Assembly: GCA_964428935.1 (NCBI GenBank)
Contig: CAYSAG010000001.1
Span: forward strand, 8,065 to 72,064
DNA length: 64,000 nt
Reading direction: 5' to 3'
Source of the DNA: JAADHY01 sp964428935
Lineage (GTDB): Bacteria; Planctomycetota; Planctomycetia; Planctomycetales; Planctomycetaceae
In this document: one piece after another, positions 55,829 to 64,000 of the stretch
How the letters are laid out: each line of letters begins with the position of its first letter
Numbering within the stretch: the stretch's first letter is position 1
Position numbers and translations under genes: made by a program
Notes under the pieces: model-generated
Database searches by the model: none
Told to the model about the DNA's origin: nothing
What the model saw: only the letters and a program-made list of their open reading frames with translations

Positions 55829-56773
55829 TCAGTTGTCGCGAAACCGGTCGCGCAGGCGGCGAAAGCTAATGCCCGGGCGAGGGCCTCCCGTCTCGGGCAA
55901 GTCGAAAGGTCCACGCCAAAGACTGTCAGACAGGCGGTCGGCGGCCTTGGCCAAGCGCGCGGCCGGGCTTTGTGGCGAAACCTGCTGGTCCGACAGTCGG
56001 AAGTTCCGGTACAGCCGGAGCAGGCGGAGCGACTTCAGCTCTCCCGTCTGCTCCACGGCGTCTGACGGAAAGCACGAAAGCACGCTGACGGCCACGGCCA
56101 AGTGGTCTTCCGACAGGACGGGAATGTGCAGGCCACCTTCGGAAAAGCTGAGTTGGATTCCGGCCGACACCAGCCGTCGCACGGCCGCCCGCCACTCGGC
56201 CCGACTCGTCTCGATGGCGAACTCCCGAGCACGCTCGGTCGAAAAAGCGAATTCGCCGACCGGGTAAGTTGCGGCCAGAGGCGAGAGCAGGACGTCGGTC
56301 CACCGCTCCACTCGCCGCCGTAGCCGGTCCAGCTCGACCACCTCGTGCAACACGGCGTCCGGGGCGTCAACCATGGCTTGGAGGCAAAGCCGCCGAGCTT
56401 CCAGGTGGCCGATGAAAACGCTGCGGCCAATCGGTTCGGCCAGCTGCTGTGCTCGACGTCGGTCGCTGGCGACCAGCAGCGCGGTCCAGACGCGCGTCAG
56501 CGGTTCGGCCACGAACACCTCTACGGCCAGTCGCCGACAGTGCTCCCAGACTGAGGCCGAGACGGGCGTCTGCGTGGTCGACCCGTCGTCCGACGCGGCG
56601 GTCGTCTCCAAATGCCGCACCCAGAAATGGTTGCGGTCTCGTCCGGACCGCCAGTACGTGTGCAGAGCGGCCAGGGGAGGCGCGTCGAGCGACTCGACGA
56701 CGTGTTCCCAATGCGTCGAGACGAATGTCGCCAGTTGAAGCAGGTCGGCGAGTTGTAAGCTGCTGGCGGGCAC
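55829..56773 (-). CDS. Conserved-looking protein of unknown function
   Basis: 314 residues from GTG 56773, chosen because GAAGG stands seven bases upstream and the earlier residues look non-coding. The product is mostly helical, rich in Leu, Arg and Glu, with no signal peptide or membrane segment. Features include HWEHVVESLD near the start, LDRLRRRVERWTDVLL in the middle and LRLLRLYRNFRLSDQQ near the end. I recognise no domain. It stands alone, followed by the aroF leader promoter. Confidence 0.6.
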   Translation of the reverse strand: MPASSLQLADLLQLATFVSTHWEHVVESLDAPPLAALHTYWRSGRDRNHFWVRHLETTAASDDGSTTQTPVSASVWEHCRRLAVEVFVAEPLTRVWTALLVASDRRRAQQLAEPIGRSVFIGHLEARRLCLQAMVDAPDAVLHEVVELDRLRRRVERWTDVLLSPLAATYPVGEFAFSTERAREFAIETSRAEWRAAVRRLVSAGIQLSFSEGGLHIPVLSEDHLAVAVSVLSCFPSDAVEQTGELKSLRLLRLYRNFRLSDQQVSPQSPAARLAKAADRLSDSLWRGPFDLPETGGPRPGISFRRLRDRFRDN

Positions 56774-57068
56774 GGAACGACCTTCTGCGGCGAACGAAGC
56801 AAGACACGGGAAAGCCGGTTGACACCGGTCGCCCGCCGCTCCAGCGTCGCAGCCGCCGGGCGTCGGCCGCTGTGGCCGCCCAGCGGCGGCGCTTCGGCGG
56901 CGGACGGACGTTGTCGGCTGGAGCTGCAAACCAGGGGCCTGTCGTGGTGTCTACGTTCTAACCCGTTTTGTCACCGCAACTTGCGGCCGAAGTGGCGGGC
57001 CGTCTGTTGTCAAGAGTCCACGTCTTTCAGCGCCGACGTTGACAGAAAGCAACACGCGGCCTTCGGCC

Positions 57069-58235
57069 CTACAGGCCTTTCGACTGGTTGGTCTGCTTCA
57101 CCTCCTCCTCGGTCAGCCGGCGGACGCGAATGTTTTTCAAGGCGGCCGTAGTCTGCCACGACGCAATGCCGAACGGCTTGGACAGGTCGACCTCAATCCG
57201 AACCGACAGCTTCGCTCCCTCAATGTCCTGGTCAATGATTTTTTCGTCGTCGACCCAGGCCTGAATGCGTTTGTCGGTGACGCGCAGCCGCACGTGGTAC
57301 CAGCGTTTGTTCTCGAACTCGCGGAAGCAGGTGGTGTCGTTCTCCGACGCGTCCATTCCGTCAATGCACGAAATGCCGCAGACGCCGCCCCCCCAGCCGC
57401 CGAGAATCAGTGAGCAAAACTCGTCTCGGACCGGGACGGTCAACCCGCAGAAAAAGTCCGTTCCCTCAACACGCATGGCGTCCAAGCTGACCTCGTAATT
57501 GACCTTGGGCAGAATTTCGGGCTTCGTCCACGTAATGCCCGTCAGGTCGGCTCCCATTTCGAGAATGATTTGCCCGTCCTTGACGTAGACGTCACCTTGG
57601 CCACCGAAGTCGGTAATCTTCCAGCCGTTCAGCGTCTTTCCGTCGAAAAGGGAAATCCACTTTGGCCTGCTCTGCGAGGCGGCTTTCTTTGAACCCTTGG
57701 CGTCGGCCTGACAGCAGGCTTTCTTGCTGCAGCACGCCTTCGGCTTGTCCTGGGCGTCCGCCTTTCGTTCGCACTCGCCGTCGTGACAACCGGCTTTTTT
57801 CTCGGCACAGCACTTTCGCTCGCCACCCTTCTTGCAGCACGCTTTCTGGTCACCTTTGCAGCAGGCCGTTTTGTGGAGGCCGGCCTGTCCGCGGCCTTTC
57901 TTGTGGGAGCAGCCTTCTTTGTCGCAACAGGAGCCTTCGCTCCGTTTGTGGTGGCAAGCGGACTTCTTGCTGCAACCGCTGACGTCGCAAGCTGCCTTCT
58001 TCTCACAACACGTCTTTTCTCCGTCCGCGTCTTTCCGGCAGCAGCCTTTCTTGTTCTGTGCTGTGCACGTCTGGCCGTGACACCCTTCGGCCTTCTTGCA
58101 GCACGTGTCTTTTTCACAACACGCTGGCTTTTTTGCGCCAGACGGCGACTGCTTGTCCTTCTGCGCGTCCGCTCCAACGGCGACCAGTCCGACCGCCACT
58201 ACCAGACCGACTGTCAACCAAACTTTCCGTTTCAT
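57069..58235 (-). CDS. DUF1080 (3-keto-disaccharide hydrolase-type) protein with metallothionein-like Cys-rich domain
   Basis: 388 residues from ATG 58235 with GGAGG upstream. A signal peptide (VWLTVGLVVAVGLVAVGADA) is followed by about 150 residues dense in Cys and Lys. Pairs such as CCEKDTCCKK, GCCRKD, KTCCEKKAAC and KACCSKKACCQ give more than 30 Cys, with several His. This looks like a metallothionein or copper-storage segment. The C-terminal 200 residues are a DUF1080/PF06439 beta-sandwich (WISLFDGKTLNGWKITDFGGQG ... GWGGGVCGISCID ... WYHVRLRV). DUF1080 is linked to glycan binding or hydrolysis. I know of no common architecture joining the two. Confidence 0.85.
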   Translation of the reverse strand: MKRKVWLTVGLVVAVGLVAVGADAQKDKQSPSGAKKPACCEKDTCCKKAEGCHGQTCTAQNKKGCCRKDADGEKTCCEKKAACDVSGCSKKSACHHKRSEGSCCDKEGCSHKKGRGQAGLHKTACCKGDQKACCKKGGERKCCAEKKAGCHDGECERKADAQDKPKACCSKKACCQADAKGSKKAASQSRPKWISLFDGKTLNGWKITDFGGQGDVYVKDGQIILEMGADLTGITWTKPEILPKVNYEVSLDAMRVEGTDFFCGLTVPVRDEFCSLILGGWGGGVCGISCIDGMDASENDTTCFREFENKRWYHVRLRVTDKRIQAWVDDEKIIDQDIEGAKLSVRIEVDLSKPFGIASWQTTAALKNIRVRRLTEEEVKQTNQSKGL

Positions 58236-58565
58236 GGACTTGCCTCCTTCGGCCATTCTTTTTCCAACAACCGTGCCCTGCTCGCTCGTCGATTCTACCG
58301 CTGCCCACAGTCACTTTGTAGCAACGACCTTGAGCGCGTCCGGGAATCGATTCGTCGTTCCCCGAGGTTACGGAGCCGTCGCGAGCTCCACCTTGCCGAC
58401 CCAGCGTTTGAACGCAAACGGCAACGGGCCGCGCCGCCGGCCCACTCAGTTGCCAAAGTCGCTCGGCTCGGCTTTCTCTCGTGTTCGCCTTTCCTCGGCT
58501 CGACGACGCTCCACGGCGTCTGTGGTGTTACGAGAAACGCCGGCTCTGCGCGGCGGACGGCCCGT
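58236..58565. other. 330-bp gene-free stretch
   Basis: Separates the SPFH operon from the DUF1080 gene (same strand). No terminator or promoter was recognised with confidence. Confidence 0.4.
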
Positions 58566-59543
58566 TCACTGCGTTGGGTCGCGGAAAATGGTCAGGTCGA
58601 CGGCTTTGCCCGAGTCCAGCACGACTTTGCCGGCCACTTTCCGCAGGACCTGCTCCAACGTCTCCAGGTAGTACTGTTGCAAAGCCATTCGGCGGGCCTC
58701 GGCGTACGTCTGCCGGCCTTCGGCTTCGGCTTGGCGGAACTGAGCGACCATTTTCGTGAAACTTTCGGCGCGAGCACGAGCTTCCTCGACCAGTCGCTGT
58801 CGGTAAGCCTGAGCCTCGTCGATTTTTTGTCGAGCGGCCGCCTGGGCCTGAGCCAGTTTCTGTTCGGCGTAGGCGCGGGCTTCGTTAATGTAGGTTTCCT
58901 TGTCGGCCCGAGCGTTCATGACGTCGATGAACTGAGCCTTCACTTGAATGGGCGGGTAGACGCTGCCAATGGCCACGTCTTCCACCAGCAGTCCCAGCTG
59001 TTCTTGTTCGACCAGTTGACGCAGACGCGTCACCAGCAGCTCGCGCAGTTCGTTTCGTCCCAGTGTGTGCACGAAGTCCACGCCGCTGCGCAGGACTACG
59101 TCCGCCAGCACCGACTCGGCCAATGTTTGCAAACGCCGCTCGGGTGAAGTCGAACCGAACAGGTAGTCCAGAATGTGCGACTCGTCGATTCGGTAATGGA
59201 CCGTCACGAACAAGTTCAGAATGTTCTTGTCGCCCGTGACGAACTGAGCTCGACGGGCCGGTGAAATGGCCTGCACGAACTGGGTGCTGGCCACGTCTTC
59301 TACTTCGGCCGTGCCGATTGTAATGGTTCGCACTTCGTTGATTCGAATGCGGTCGACTTTGGTAACCGGCCAAGGCAGGTCGTAGTGCAAGCCGCTGGGT
59401 TGGAGCGCGACCTGGCCGGTTTCGGTCCGGAGCACTCGGCCGAAACGCCGCACGACGGCCGTCTCGTCACCGCGGATTAGGTAGAAGCCGGTGGCGAGGT
59501 AGGCGAGCAGCAACAGGACCAGCAGAGCGTGCCACTTTCTCAC
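58566..59543 (-). CDS. SPFH/band-7 protein, HflC-like
   Basis: 325 residues from GTG 59543, which overlaps the upstream stop (GTGA) and has AGGAGG ten bases before it. One N-terminal membrane helix (ALLVLLLLAYLATGFYLI) is followed by the SPFH domain (GDETAVVRRFGRVLRT ... SGLHYDLPWPVTKVDRI). A long Ala/Glu/Arg coiled coil follows (EARAYAEQKLAQAQAAARQKIDEAQAYRQ). HflC-type proteins oligomerise into membrane cages that regulate the FtsH protease. It is the last of three SPFH genes in an operon. Confidence 0.85.
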   Translation of the reverse strand: MRKWHALLVLLLLAYLATGFYLIRGDETAVVRRFGRVLRTETGQVALQPSGLHYDLPWPVTKVDRIRINEVRTITIGTAEVEDVASTQFVQAISPARRAQFVTGDKNILNLFVTVHYRIDESHILDYLFGSTSPERRLQTLAESVLADVVLRSGVDFVHTLGRNELRELLVTRLRQLVEQEQLGLLVEDVAIGSVYPPIQVKAQFIDVMNARADKETYINEARAYAEQKLAQAQAAARQKIDEAQAYRQRLVEEARARAESFTKMVAQFRQAEAEGRQTYAEARRMALQQYYLETLEQVLRKVAGKVVLDSGKAVDLTIFRDPTQ

Positions 59544-60895
59544 GGCGAGCGCACCTCCTTTGCGAGCGAAGGCTTGGTGGAGCCGGCAACGGAGCTTGGT
59601 GCGGACGTTTCCGTCCGGCCGGCCAATGGCGGCCGGTCAGCCGTTTTGGAAGCCGCAGGCGGGTCGGACGAGGCGTCCGGGTTGGACTGGCCGTCCGAGC
59701 CGTCGTCCGGGCTGGGAACAGAAGCCGGTGCAAGGCGGTCCAGTCGAGTGACGTCCGGCCCGGAAGGAGGTGGCTCGGTCGACTTCTTCTGCAGTTCAGG
59801 CGCCGGCTTCGGTGCGGGCAAGTCCGGCTGCAGCCCTTTTGTCAGCAGCTTGAACAGTTCGCTCGACGCCGACAGCACCAACGTCGTTCGTTCGTTCAGA
59901 ATCTTGCGGTAGGTGTCGAGCGTGCGAAGCAGCCGGTAGAAGTCGGGGTCCTGGGCGTGGGCTTTGTTCAGAATGGAAATGGCTTCGGCTTCCGCTTGCC
60001 CGCGAATTCGCTCCGCGTCCGCCTCGGCCTTGGCCAGAATTTCGCTGTACTGCCGGTCGGCCTGGCTCTTAATCATTGTGTTTTCCGCCTGACCGGCGCT
60101 GCGGTAGCGGTCGGCAATTTTCCGCCGTTCGCTCTTCATTCGCTCGAACACCGCCTGTTGGTTCCCCAGCGGGAAGTTGATTCGTTTAATGCGGACGTCG
60201 ACCACCTCAATGCCCAGGCGGTCGCGAATGGACCGGTCTTCGTCCGGACGCTGCACGACTTGCTGCCGCACGACTTGCGACAGTCGTTCCAGCGGTCCGC
60301 CTGCGCGGTCTGGAGGTCCGGCCTCGGAGTCCGTGACGCTCATCAGTTCGCTCAGCTCGACCCGCCCCAGCTCGGTGGCCAGAATCGACCGGACGCGGCT
60401 GTCCAGTCGAGCTTCGGCCACGTCGCGCGTTCCCAGCGACCGAAAGAACCGCACGACCGGACGGTCCGTCACGCTGGTCGCCTCTTGAGCGTTCGGTCTG
60501 GCAATTCGCCAGCAGACGTAGGTGTCGACGGTGATGTTTTTCTTGTCGCGGGTGAAGAGTTCCCGTCCGGGCGGGTCGAACAAATGGACTCGGCAGTCGA
60601 AGCGTCGAGCCATGCTGATTGGCCAGGGCAGTTTGAAGTGCAGTCCCCGGTCTTCCGGCCGGTCGTAGACCGCCACAATGTGCCCCAGCCGCTCGACAAT
60701 GACAAACTGCGTCTCGTCGACAAACACGACCGACGTGGCCGCCGCCACCGCCACCACGGCCAAGGCAACCAGCTTCAGCAGTCCGACCAACAGGCGGTGA
60801 GGCGAGAAGGGCGGCGCAGGAACCGCGCCGGCCGGGTCGAACTGGTCGGCCTCGGACGGGTAGGGCGTCGAGTCGTGCGAGTGCTCGTGACTCAT
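59540..60895 (-). CDS. SPFH/band-7 protein, HflC/HflK-like, with long Pro-rich tail
   Basis: 451 residues. A His-rich cytoplasmic start (SHEHSHDS) and a membrane helix (LLKLVALAVVAVAAATSVVFV) lead to the SPFH domain (DETQFVIVERLGHIVAVYD ... RGLHFKLPWPISMARRF). A coiled coil follows (RSAGQAENTMIKSQADRQYSEILAKAEADAERIRGQAEAEA). The last 100 residues are a disordered Pro/Ser/Asp tail. It starts 6 bp after the stop of the ATPase-SPFH fusion. Probable partner of the other two SPFH proteins in one membrane assembly. Confidence 0.85.
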   Translation of the reverse strand: MSHEHSHDSTPYPSEADQFDPAGAVPAPPFSPHRLLVGLLKLVALAVVAVAAATSVVFVDETQFVIVERLGHIVAVYDRPEDRGLHFKLPWPISMARRFDCRVHLFDPPGRELFTRDKKNITVDTYVCWRIARPNAQEATSVTDRPVVRFFRSLGTRDVAEARLDSRVRSILATELGRVELSELMSVTDSEAGPPDRAGGPLERLSQVVRQQVVQRPDEDRSIRDRLGIEVVDVRIKRINFPLGNQQAVFERMKSERRKIADRYRSAGQAENTMIKSQADRQYSEILAKAEADAERIRGQAEAEAISILNKAHAQDPDFYRLLRTLDTYRKILNERTTLVLSASSELFKLLTKGLQPDLPAPKPAPELQKKSTEPPPSGPDVTRLDRLAPASVPSPDDGSDGQSNPDASSDPPAASKTADRPPLAGRTETSAPSSVAGSTKPSLAKEVRSP

Positions 60896-60901
60896 GGAAC
60901 C

Positions 60902-63900
60902 TCACTCCTCAATGAACGGCGACGGTTCGTTCGACGCCGGGAACGTCTGCTGCAACGTGCTCACGTTGGGCAAGAACCGAGGGTCGGCCAGCAGAATGTG
61001 TTGCCGGCCGGTCACTTTCGGGTCGAGAATGGTCAACGGCCGATTGGCCAACGTCTCGTCGACCGTGCGAAGGTACATTTGAATCTGTGTCAGCAGCGGG
61101 GCTTGACGGTACGTTTCGAGCAGGCTGTTGTAGCGGTCGGCGGCTCCTTTCGCCAATTCGACTCGCTGAGTGTAAGCCTGGCGAGCGGCCATCAGTTTGG
61201 CGGCCGCTTCGCCGGAAAGAATCATTCGACCGTCCAGTCCCTCGGTGACGAGCTGCTGCCACAGTTCGTCGGTCAGCTTCCAGTTGGCCACGGAGCCGGC
61301 GGTGGAGGTGTCGATTCGGCTTCTGGTCTGGACGGTGCGGCTGAGCACACGGATGGCCTTTTCGCCCGCCACCGCCAGCAACTTGCGGGCGTAGTAGGCT
61401 TCCGCTTCGTTGACCAGTTGAGCCCATTCTTCCAGAGCGTCGGCCACTTGACGGTAGGCTGGCACGACCTGCGTCGGCGGGTGAATGTCGAGCAAGTGGA
61501 CGGCCAACACCTCGACGCCCAGCTCGTACGCCGACGCCGTCTGCCGGACCCGCTGCAAGCACTCCCGCTCGATTTCCGCTCGCCGGCTGGTCAGGATTTC
61601 GTCCAGCGACAAGTGGGCGGCCGTGTCGCGAATGGCGTTCTCGGCGGCGGCGCGAAGAGCGGCTTCCGGCGAGTCGCACGAGAACAGAAACTTGTACAAG
61701 CCCAACGGCTGGCCCGAAATGCGGTAGAGCACCTCGGCCGTCACCTCCACCGGCACCTCTTCGCCCGTCAAGGCCAGTCGCTCTTCCGGCACCACCTTGT
61801 AGTTCTTGGCCTTGTGCTCGCTGGTCCACTCGATTGGCGGGACGAAGCCGGTTGTCGCCGAAGGCAACGCGGGTCCCGGACCGGTCGTGCGAAACCCAAT
61901 CTGAACGCTGCGAACCTGGTAGACCTTCTCACGCAAGACCCGCTCCAGCGGCGGTGGCCACCGCCAGTGGACGCCGGACTGAAGCGTTGTCTGGTAGCGC
62001 CCGAACCGCAACACAACCGCCTGCTCGTCCTCGCGAATCAGCACCAGGTTCCACACGAACCAGCAGAACGCGCAGGCCGCGAACAACAAGCGCAGGACCA
62101 ACGCCCAATTGTCGACGAACCGGTAAACCAGTCGCGTTGGCGACAGAACGGCGGCCAACCAGGCCAGGGTTTGAGCGACCAGGGCCCAGGTCCGGCCCAT
62201 CCACGTCTCGTCCCAGCGTTCGAACCACAGAAGCCGCAAGGCGTTCAGCATGACCGCCAACGAGGCCACTTCGTGGAAAATGGCGGCTGCCACGGGGCCC
62301 AGAATCCCGACGGCTCCCAGCAGCATTCCCAGCGCGTTCATTCCGAACGCGAAGACGAAAATGCTTTGCCGAATGACGCGGACCAGTTGACGGGAAAGCC
62401 GCACCAGCGAAGGCAGCGGGCGCAGAGGGTCGCCCATGAGCACCAAGTCGCCGGCTTCGGCGGCAATGTCGCTGCCGACTCCGCCCAAGGCAATTCCCAC
62501 GGTCGCGGCTGCCAGCGCCGGTGCGTCGTTGACGCCGTCGCCGACCATGGCCACGTGCCGGCCGGCTTTCGTCCGCTCTTCAATCCACCGGGCCTTGTCC
62601 TGTGGAAGCAGTTCGCCGACCGCGTCTGGAATGCCCAGCGCGGCCGCCACCGACGCAGCGGCCGACTGCCGGTCGCCCGACAGCAGAGCGAACTCCGGCA
62701 CTCCCGAGCCTCGCAGCTCTTCCAACACGGCCCGAGCCGTCGGACGCAGCGTGTCGCGCACCCCAATCGCTCCCAGCAGCCGCCCCTCGACGGCCACCAG
62801 AATGACGCTCAGCCCGTCCCGGTCAAACTCCTCCAGCCGCTCGACGACCCACTCCGGCAGCTCCACCTGCTCCCGTTCCAGGTACTGCCGGTTGCCGACC
62901 ACGACGGTGACCAATTCAGGCAAGCTGGAGCCGTCCCGGTCCGCCTGAGTCCTCCCGTCGGTCTGCTCGTCCGACGCGGTTCGGCCGTCCGTCGGCTCGG
63001 GTCGTTCCAACACCTCGGCGCACCACGGCCCCAGCGACGAACTTCGCAGACGGGCCTTGACCCCGCAGCCGGGGCGGGCCAAAAACTGCTCGGGCTCGGG
63101 CAACGAAAGCCCCCTCGACCGCGCCTCCCGCACCAGCAGCCGGGCCAGCAAATGCTCGCTGCGCTGCTCGGCCGCAGCCGCCAGCCGCAACAGCTCGTCC
63201 GGCTCCAGTGGTTCGAACGTCTCCAGCCGTCCGACCGCCGGCTCACCTTTCGTCAGCGTGCCCGTCTTGTCGAAGACGAACAGGTCAACGTGAGCCAGCC
63301 TTTCCAGAGCAATCGACCCTTTCACGACCACGCCGTTTCGAGCCAGCCAGGCCATGGCCGCCATGACCGCGCTGGGCGTGGCCAGAATCAGCGGACAAGG
63401 GCACGCCACCACCAACACGCTCAACGCCGGCATGAACCCGGGCGACCACTGGCCGGTTTTCAGACGCCAGCCGAGCAGAGTCAGGCCGGCGGCCAGCAAG
63501 ACCACCGGCAGAAACAGCCGGGCCAGGCGGTCGGCCGTGCGTTCCAGCGGAGCTTTGCGTCGAGCGGCCTCGGCAACCAGGCGGACGACCTGAGCCAACG
63601 TCGTCTGGCTGCCAACCCGCTCGGCGACCACAGTCAGCGAGCCGTACTGGTTGAGCGTGCCGGTGAAGACCTCGTCGCCCGGTCCTTTGTCGACGGGCAG
63701 GCTCTCGCCAGTCAGAGCGCTCTGGTCTACGGCCGAGTGTCCCGAGACGACTCGACCGTCGACCGGAATCCGTTCGCCGGGACGCACCACCACCCGTTCG
63801 CCCACCTCCACCTGCTCGACCGGCACGTCCACTTCCTCACCGTCTCGCAGCACGTGGGCCGTCGGCGGGCACAAGTTGAAAATGCGACTAATCGCGCTCT

Positions 63901-64000
63901 GCGCCCGGTCGACCGTAAACCCCTCAATGCTCTCGCCGCACAAAGCAATGAACACGACCAGCGCGGCGGTCGTGTACTGTCCGAGCAGAATGGCGGCCAG
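60902..64000 (-). CDS. P1B-type metal ATPase fused to an HflK-like SPFH domain (5' end beyond window)
   Basis: At least 1032 codons, open to the window edge. The first part (64000 to about 62225) is a P-type ATPase: [11 protein letters not shown] in the actuator, [11 protein letters not shown] in the transport helix (Pro where most have Ala), [31 protein letters not shown] and the terminal [19 protein letters not shown]. After a membrane linker the frame continues without stop into an SPFH domain ([29 protein letters not shown]) and its helical tail, ending near FPASNEP. CPC ATPases export metal ions; HflK forms FtsH-regulating cages. This joins a metal pump to a membrane scaffold. The two downstream SPFH genes complete the operon. 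Confidence 0.88.
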   Translation of the reverse strand: MAAILLGQYTTAALVVFIALCGESIEGFTVDRAQSAISRIFNLCPPTAHVLRDGEEVDVPVEQVEVGERVVVRPGERIPVDGRVVSGHSAVDQSALTGESLPVDKGPGDEVFTGTLNQYGSLTVVAERVGSQTTLAQVVRLVAEAARRKAPLERTADRLARLFLPVVLLAAGLTLLGWRLKTGQWSPGFMPALSVLVVACPCPLILATPSAVMAAMAWLARNGVVVKGSIALERLAHVDLFVFDKTGTLTKGEPAVGRLETFEPLEPDELLRLAAAAEQRSEHLLARLLVREARSRGLSLPEPEQFLARPGCGVKARLRSSSLGPWCAEVLERPEPTDGRTASDEQTDGRTQADRDGSSLPELVTVVVGNRQYLEREQVELPEWVVERLEEFDRDGLSVILVAVEGRLLGAIGVRDTLRPTARAVLEELRGSGVPEFALLSGDRQSAAASVAAALGIPDAVGELLPQDKARWIEERTKAGRHVAMVGDGVNDAPALAAATVGIALGGVGSDIAAEAGDLVLMGDPLRPLPSLVRLSRQLVRVIRQSIFVFAFGMNALGMLLGAVGILGPVAAAIFHEVASLAVMLNALRLLWFERWDETWMGRTWALVAQTLAWLAAVLSPTRLVYRFVDNWALVLRLLFAACAFCWFVWNLVLIREDEQAVVLRFGRYQTTLQSGVHWRWPPPLERVLREKVYQVRSVQIGFRTTGPGPALPSATTGFVPPIEWTSEHKAKNYKVVPEERLALTGEEVPVEVTAEVLYRISGQPLGLYKFLFSCDSPEAALRAAAENAIRDTAAHLSLDEILTSRRAEIERECLQRVRQTASAYELGVEVLAVHLLDIHPPTQVVPAYRQVADALEEWAQLVNEAEAYYARKLLAVAGEKAIRVLSRTVQTRSRIDTSTAGSVANWKLTDELWQQLVTEGLDGRMILSGEAAAKLMAARQAYTQRVELAKGAADRYNSLLETYRQAPLLTQIQMYLRTVDETLANRPLTILDPKVTGRQHILLADPRFLPNVSTLQQTFPASNEPSPFIEE

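Overview
The window looks like a GC-rich chromosome fragment from a planctomycete. The main evidence is an LEDRTLLS export-type motif at the head of a large calcium-binding repeat protein, a squalene-cyclase-repeat protein with a HEAT-like tail, a DUF1080 protein, twin-arginine-signal Gfo/Idh/MocA and beta-helix proteins, a PilZ protein and several multihaem cytochromes. There are no rRNA or tRNA genes, no CRISPR array and no complete mobile element; one decayed IS5-type transposase lies near 53.6-54.1 kb. Genes sit on both strands in short operons.

Left part (1-15 kb): a shikimate dehydrogenase cut by the window edge, a cyclase-repeat protein, an ECF sigma/anti-sigma pair with its own terminator, D-Ala-D-Ala ligase, an orphan ABC-2 permease after purM, a 1271-residue RTX-type secreted protein, and an outer-membrane porin followed by a strong terminator.

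Respiratory cluster (15.4-25.6 kb, + strand): Rieske protein, cytochrome b6/subunit IV fusion, octahaem HAO-like cytochrome, NapA-type nitrate reductase, a tetrahaem protein that looks like a duplicated NapB, a membrane-anchored heptahaem cytochrome and a small membrane cytochrome b. Together they suggest quinol-driven reduction of nitrate and then nitrite in the periplasm, without NapC or NrfA.

Middle (25.7-36.8 kb): two divergently transcribed exported oxidoreductases, ferritin, an SfsA-DUF123 fusion, a PilZ protein, a SirB1-like protein, a small lipoprotein, hemC, a DUF502 membrane protein and ComF.

Metal/redox island (about 36.9-49.9 kb): a GH5 glycosidase, an alpha-glucan phosphorylase carrying an N-terminal YHS metal-binding domain, a copper P-type ATPase, a Gly/Tyr/His-rich exported protein, a Met-rich Spy-like protein, and an operon of a transmembrane FAD/2Fe-2S reductase, a (frame-split) membrane cytochrome b and a heptahaem cytochrome. 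It uses visibly more ATC isoleucine codons and GATC sites than its neighbours.

Right part (50-64 kb): sugar permease plus ribokinase, a beta-helix protein, the IS remnant, DAHP synthase, an unknown protein, a metallothionein-like Cys-rich DUF1080 protein, and a three-gene SPFH operon whose first gene is a P-type ATPase fused to an HflK-like domain and runs off the window. DAHP synthase is preceded by what reads as a complete aromatic-amino-acid attenuator: promoter, 43-codon leader peptide with a Trp-Phe-Gly-Phe-Tyr-Phe-Tyr-Phe run, competing RNA stems and an intrinsic terminator. I regard this as the strongest new regulatory find; the ATPase-SPFH fusion and the two electron-transfer clusters come next.
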